Positions 59,825 to 64,000 of a stretch of 64,000 nt of DNA are shown here, piece after piece. Source of the stretch: Calamus simplicifolius (Eukaryota; Streptophyta; Magnoliopsida; Arecales; Arecaceae); the NCBI GenBank assembly GCA_900491605.1, contig UESW01004252.1, forward strand, positions 918,112-982,111. The letters are read 5' to 3'. The notes under the pieces were generated by a model. The model saw only the letters and a list, made by a program, of their open reading frames with translations, had not been told where the DNA came from and ran no database searches. The number at the start of each line of letters is the position of its first letter. Positions within the stretch are counted from its first letter, which is position 1. The position numbers were made by a program, and so were the translations under genes.

Positions 59825-60460
59825 ATGGCTCGGCCTTGCCAAGGTTTGGAGAATTTATCGCTCAGGCTAGCCGAGGTTCGGAGGATTTGTTACTTGGCCC
59901 TGCCAAGGTTCGAGAATCTGTTGCTCGGCCCAGCCGAGGTTCGAAGAATTTATTGCTTGGCCCAACCGGTTCGGAGATGTTTTACTTGGCCCTGCCAGGG
60001 TTCAGAGAATTTGTTGCTCGGCCCTACCGAGGTTCGGAGAATTTATTGCTCGGCCCAGCCGAGGTTCGGAGATGTTTTACTTGGCCCTGCCAAGGTTCGG
60101 AGAATTTGTTGCTCGGCCCTACCGAGGTTCGGAGAATTTATTGCTCGGCCCTGCCAAGGTTCGGAGAATCTATTGCTCGGCCCAGCCGAGGTTCGAAGAA
60201 TTTACTGCTCGGCCAGCCGAGGTTCGGAGATTTTTACTTGGCCCTGCCAAGGTTCGAGAGTTTGTTGCTCGGCCCCGCCGAGGTACGGAGAACTTATTGC
60301 TCGGCCCAGCCAAGGTTCGGAGAATTTGTTACTTTGCCCTGCCAAGGTTCGGAGAATCTGTTGCCCGGCCCAGCCGAGGTTTGAAGATTTGTTGCTCGGC
60401 CCAGCCGAGGTTCGGAGATTTTATTGCTCGCCTAGCCGAGGTTCGGAGATTCGGGGCTCG
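59825..60460. repeat. 32-bp hairpin minisatellite, array 3
   Basis: Counterpart of array 1. Most units keep matched arms; single-arm exceptions include CTCGGCCCTGCCAAG near 60147 and CTCGGCCCAGCCAAG near 60301. Confidence 0.93.
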
Positions 60461-60863
60461 GAGAAGTGACTTAGTCGCCACTATGAGTCGTAGTGTTAGG
60501 TCCCTGCGGTGTTTGGTGAGGGGCGTCAGGGTGGAACAGGCGGTACATGGTCACGCTCTTCATTTATGACGTTACCCCTCCGAGGGGGCGAATTACTGCC
60601 AGGTGCTGGAATTCTTTCCTTTTTTGCGTTTCCGGAAGGCGGCCAGCTTAAAAGAGCTTGGGGAAGTGTTGGAAGCATTCATTATGGGGGGCCGGCAGAT
60701 CGGGAGATACGGGGGTTCCCGAACAGTCCGTCCGTGTTACCGATCTCACTCGGGATGGGCACGGCCTTTCGGATTCTGCAGGCGCTAATTAAAGCGATGA
60801 TACGTGGCGAGTTCTCATAGGTCGGTGGTTACGGCCCGACTGATCGAAATACTCGCCTGACAA

Positions 60864-60872
60864 GTATAAATA
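60864..60872 (+). promoter_or_regulatory. TATA box upstream of small ORF, second copy
   Basis: GTATAAATA, 59 bases before the downstream ATG. Confidence 0.6.
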
Positions 60873-60930
60873 CGACCGGGGGTGCTGGTCTTAGCCACCC
60901 CTCTGATTCAGTCTCGAAATAGTTTTTGTC

Positions 60931-61237
60931 ATGGCTTCTCAAGGAGAGAGCGATCATCTGACAAACTAAGGGTGTCAATCAATGGCCTGTTACATCCGGC
61001 GAGGGGCCGCCCCACGATTACTGTCGATGGGCTAGGCCCGGCGTCGACCCTCGCGAGTCACCAGCGGCTCGAGAGGGTTATTGAGGAATATGTTGACGTT
61101 ACTATGAGGGAGGTGGAGGCCCTGCACCGGGTGGCGACCGGCAGAAGGAGGAGATAACGTCACTCCGCCAGCAAGTCGCCGATCTCACCGAACGCCTGGA
61201 GGACTTGCTGGCTTCTGGGAGTGACAGTGAGCCCTAG
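60931..61237 (+). pseudogene. small antisense ORF, second copy
   Basis: Counterpart of 49836-50143. The start is MASQG, but a 3-base/1-base difference in the GGAGG run breaks the N-terminal frame after a few codons. The rest is well kept (LRVSINGLLHPARGRPTITV, RLERVIEEYVDVTMREVEAL) and shows the same GRRRR-stop/EEITSLRQQVADLTERLEDL frame change as the first copy. Confidence 0.5.
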
Positions 61238-61729
61238 CGAGGGCATCTTCTCCTCTTTTCTTTTTCTTTTTGTTTCTTCTGTTTCTCTTTTTATATTTTC
61301 CTTTTACAATCAATGAAAAAGGCCTTTTTTTGACAACCTCTTATTTCCTGAGATTTTAGTTCAAAGAAGAACCATTCGTATCCGATTGAATAGTTGGAGA
61401 GCCTGGGTGGCTCCATTGGTTCACGCGCTGAGTCATGGCTTCGTTTGAGACAGGCGTTTTGTTCGGCAGGTTATAGGGGCATTGCCCAGAGATTTTAGTA
61501 GCAAAAAAGGGGAATTTCTCGGCTTTGCCTGGGGTTCGTGGCCGGTCATGTAGGGCTTGTTGAACCCTTTAGGGGTTTGCCGAGGCGCATTCTTTGTGTC
61601 CGTTGACGGGTTTTGCACAGTGTGCCTTTTTTCAAACTGGCCGAAGTTCTGGGGACTATTTGGAAGTCCTTCGGCTTTAATCGGGGCCCGCATACTTTGG
61701 TTTTTTGCCGGGACTTTAGTTCGAAGAAT
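61238..61729. other. gypsy spacer, second copy, no gene seen
   Basis: Counterpart of 50144-50629. Confidence 0.45.
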
Positions 61730-62270
61730 TATAGCTCGGCCCAGCCGAGGTTCGGAGATTGATTGCTTGGCCCTGCCGAGGTTTGGAGATTTGTTGCTCG
61801 GCCAGCCGAGGTTCGGAGATGAGTTGCTCGGCCCTGCCGAGGTTCGGAGATTAGTTGCTCGGCCTAGCCGAGGTTCGGAGATTTTTTACTTGGCCCTGCC
61901 AAGGTTCGGAGAATTTGTTGCTCGGCCCAGCCGAGGTTCGGAGAATCTTTTACTTGGCCCTGCCAAGGTTCGGAGAATTTGTTGCTCGGCCCAGCCGAGG
62001 TTCGGAGATGAGTTGCTCGGCCCTGCCGAGGTTCGGAGATTAGTTGCTCGGCCTAGCCGAGGTTCGGAGATTTTTTACTTGGCCCTGCCAAGGTTCGGAG
62101 AATTTGTTGCTCGGCCCAGCCAAGGTTCGGAGAATCTTTTACTTGGCCCTGCCAAGGTTCGGAGAATTGTTGCTCGGCCCAGCCGAGGTTCGGAGAATTT
62201 TTTACTTGGCCCTGCCAAGGTTCGGAGAATTTGTTGCTCGGCCCAGCCGAGGTTCGGAGATTTCCTGTTC
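61730..62270. repeat. 32-bp hairpin minisatellite, array 4
   Basis: Counterpart of array 2. CTCGGC/GCCGAG and CTTGGC/GCCAAG units again alternate; one single-arm unit is near 61765 (CTTGGCCCTGCCGAG). Confidence 0.93.
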
Positions 62271-62447
62271 AGATAGGTAGCTCGGTCGTGCCGAGGATTG
62301 GTGAGCAGCACCTATTTCTTTTCGCAATCTTTGGCAATGTAATGCATGATGATTTACGTTGCAAATTACGAAAACACGTGTCGACAGGAAGGTATAATGA
62401 GGTATATGAAAATGGACTTATAGAGGACATACCCTATTGATAATACT

Positions 62448-64000
62448 TACGGAGATTGTCCGAGTTCCACGTCCGGGGGATGGATTTCCCGTTTAAATCT
62501 TGCAGCTTGTAGGTTCCCGGTCCAATGATCTCCGCTACTTGGTATGGGCCTTCCCAGTTTGGTGCCAGCTTTCCTTGTTCCAGCGGTTTGGAACAGAGGC
62601 TTTTCGGAGAACAAGATCGCCAGGCAGGAAGGCTTTCCCTTTGACTCTGGAGGCGTGGTAGCGGGCCACCCTTTGTTGATAAGCAGCCACTCTGATCCGG
62701 GCCTTCTCTCTGATCTCCTCTATCAGGTCGAGGTTGGTGCGGAGCTGTTCGTTGCTAGCTTCCTCTGAGTAGCTTTCCACCCGCAGCGAAGGGAGGCCTA
62801 TCTCTACAGGGATAACGGCCTCCGTGCCGAAGGCCATCCGGAATGGGGTTTCACCTGTCGGGATTCTCGGGGTGGTGCGGTAGGCCCATAGACATGTGCA
62901 GCTCATCCGCCCACCTGCCTTGGGCTCTGGAAAGGCGAGCTTTGATCCCCTGAAGGAGGGTCCTGTTGGTCACTTCGGCCGCTCCGTTGGCTTGTGGGTG
63001 CCCGACCGAGGTGAGGTGGTGACGGATTCCGTGCTCCTCACAGAACTGGCGGAACTTAGAGTTGTCGAACTGCTTACCGTTATCGGTGATTATGGTATGC
63101 GGGAGGCCGAATCGGCAGATGATGGACCTCCATACAAAATCTCTGGCCCGTGCCTCGGTTATTTGTGCAACCGCTCCGCCTCGACCCATTTAGTGAAGTA
63201 GTCGATGGCGACAAATAGGAATTTCCGCTGCCCCGTGGCAAGCGGGAATGGGCCGAGGATGTCCATCCCCCATTTGGCGAAGGGCCAAGCGGAGGATATG
63301 GGAACTAGGTCGGCGGAGGGGAGCCTTTGGATGCTTGAGTGCCTCTGGCATGGGTCGCAGGCTCGGACTAGATCGTCTGCATCCTTCTGCATGGTCGGCC
63401 AGTAGTAGCCTTGTCGCAGCACCTTGTGGCATAGGACCGGCTTCCCAGATGGTTGCCGCAAATCCCTTCATGTACTTCGCAGAGCATAATCTGCTTCGGA
63501 CGGGCGAAGGCATCTGAGCAGCGGCATGGAGAAGGACCGTTTGTAAAGCTGGTTGTCGATCAACACGTAGTGGGTGGCCTGCAGCTTCAGCTTTCTAGCC
63601 TCTCTCCGGTCGGGTGGAAGCGACCCTTCTTTGAGATATTTAAGAATGGGTCGAACCATGATGGTTCGGCTTCAACTTGCATTATTCGGTCGGCTTCCGC
63701 GATGCTGGGCTTTTCCAGGGTCTCCAGGTGGAACTTTTGTTCGGCATCCATTGACTCCGCGGTCGCCAATCGGGAGAGTAGGTCGGCGCGGGCATTCTCG
63801 GATCTGGGAATCTGAATGATTCAAATTCGGCAAAATGGGGAAGCAGGCTCCGCACCTCTTGAAGATATCGAACCATGTTCGGCTCCCGGCTTCAAACTCT
63901 CCTCGTACATGGCCGGCCACCAGCTGAGAGTCGGTGAAGGCATTAAGCTTCTCCACCTTCAGATTGCGGGCGATTCGGAGGCCGGCTAACAGGGCTTCGT
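62448..64000 (-). pseudogene. gypsy pol C-terminal part (second RNase H and integrase), second copy
   Basis: From the window edge leftwards: the second RNase H (FTDSQLVAGHVRGEFEAG near 63940), the integrase zinc-binding region (YYWPTMQKDADDLVRACDPC), the core (WGMDILGPFPLATGQRKFLF, ITDNGKQFDNSKFRQFCEEH), and the C-terminus (MAFGTEAVIPVEIGLPSLRV). The frame breaks at about 62590, 62880, 63175, 63440 and 63660, some at different places from copy one, so decay was partly independent. Confidence 0.85.

Larger units (their letters stand above)
58093..64000 (-). mobile_element. second gypsy copy, truncated at LTR junction and by window edge
   Basis: From 58093 (GTTACCGAAGCAGCGACATG) the sequence follows 47003 onward of the first element, with an offset of about 11.1 kb to the window end. 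The part matching 43164-47002 (antisense gene and first hairpin array) is absent. The 3' LTR of this copy is not present as its own; the 5' LTR of the first copy sits in its place. It continues beyond the window. Confidence 0.88.

Overview
This 64 kb window is nuclear DNA from a flowering plant, most likely a monocot. The only host-type gene, a broken NLR-like locus, reads like the At4g19050-type genes of palms, but the genus is a guess. The window is dominated by nested and adjacent transposable elements in an AT-rich background. No intact host gene was found, and no tRNA, rRNA or CRISPR.

Layout: (1) 1-~1500, the 5' end of a minus-strand Ty1/copia element: gag start plus leader/LTR. (2) 2142-12278, a complete CACTA (En/Spm) transposon with a TAC target duplication. 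It holds a decayed TNP2 transposase and a second CACTA gene, both minus strand, and three captured host gene pieces with splice sites: an At3g27390-like membrane protein, one exon of the Golgi tether subunit COG6, and a first-exon piece of a CFM3-type CRM splicing factor. (3) 13497-19475, a full-length non-LTR retrotransposon (LINE) with a 14-bp target duplication. It is inserted in a host block that has a second, LINE-free copy at 29240-31010. (4) 20374-27153, a nearly intact minus-strand copia element with two LTRs and a TTGTG target duplication; one frameshift breaks its polyprotein. (5) 27159-34870, AT-rich DNA holding the second host block, a fold-back element and microsatellites. (6) 34871-38324, an NB-LRR-like locus in three reading frames, lacking a P-loop. 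(7) 38325-41795, AT-rich DNA with two MITEs, a 5'-truncated LINE and a TA microsatellite. (8) 41796-58092, a 16.3 kb Ty3/gypsy element of the Tat type, gag-pol on the minus strand. On the plus strand it has a spliced antisense gene (gypsy-type transposase-like), a small TATA-led ORF, and several hairpin minisatellite arrays. (9) 58093-64000, part of a second copy of the same family, starting exactly at the LTR edge of the first with about 3.8 kb missing.

The gypsy family is the most unusual part. Three unrelated short tandem repeats (24 bp in the LTR, about 32 bp and about 28 bp internally) are each built around a short palindrome. In two of them, variant units change both arms together (CTCGGC..GCCGAG versus CTTGGC..GCCAAG; TCGGC..GCCGA versus TTGGC..GCCAA), so pairing is kept. 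The same element carries at least two plus-strand TATA boxes and short GT-AG introns opposite to gag-pol. These calls rest on reading the sequence and remembered family features; no searches were run.
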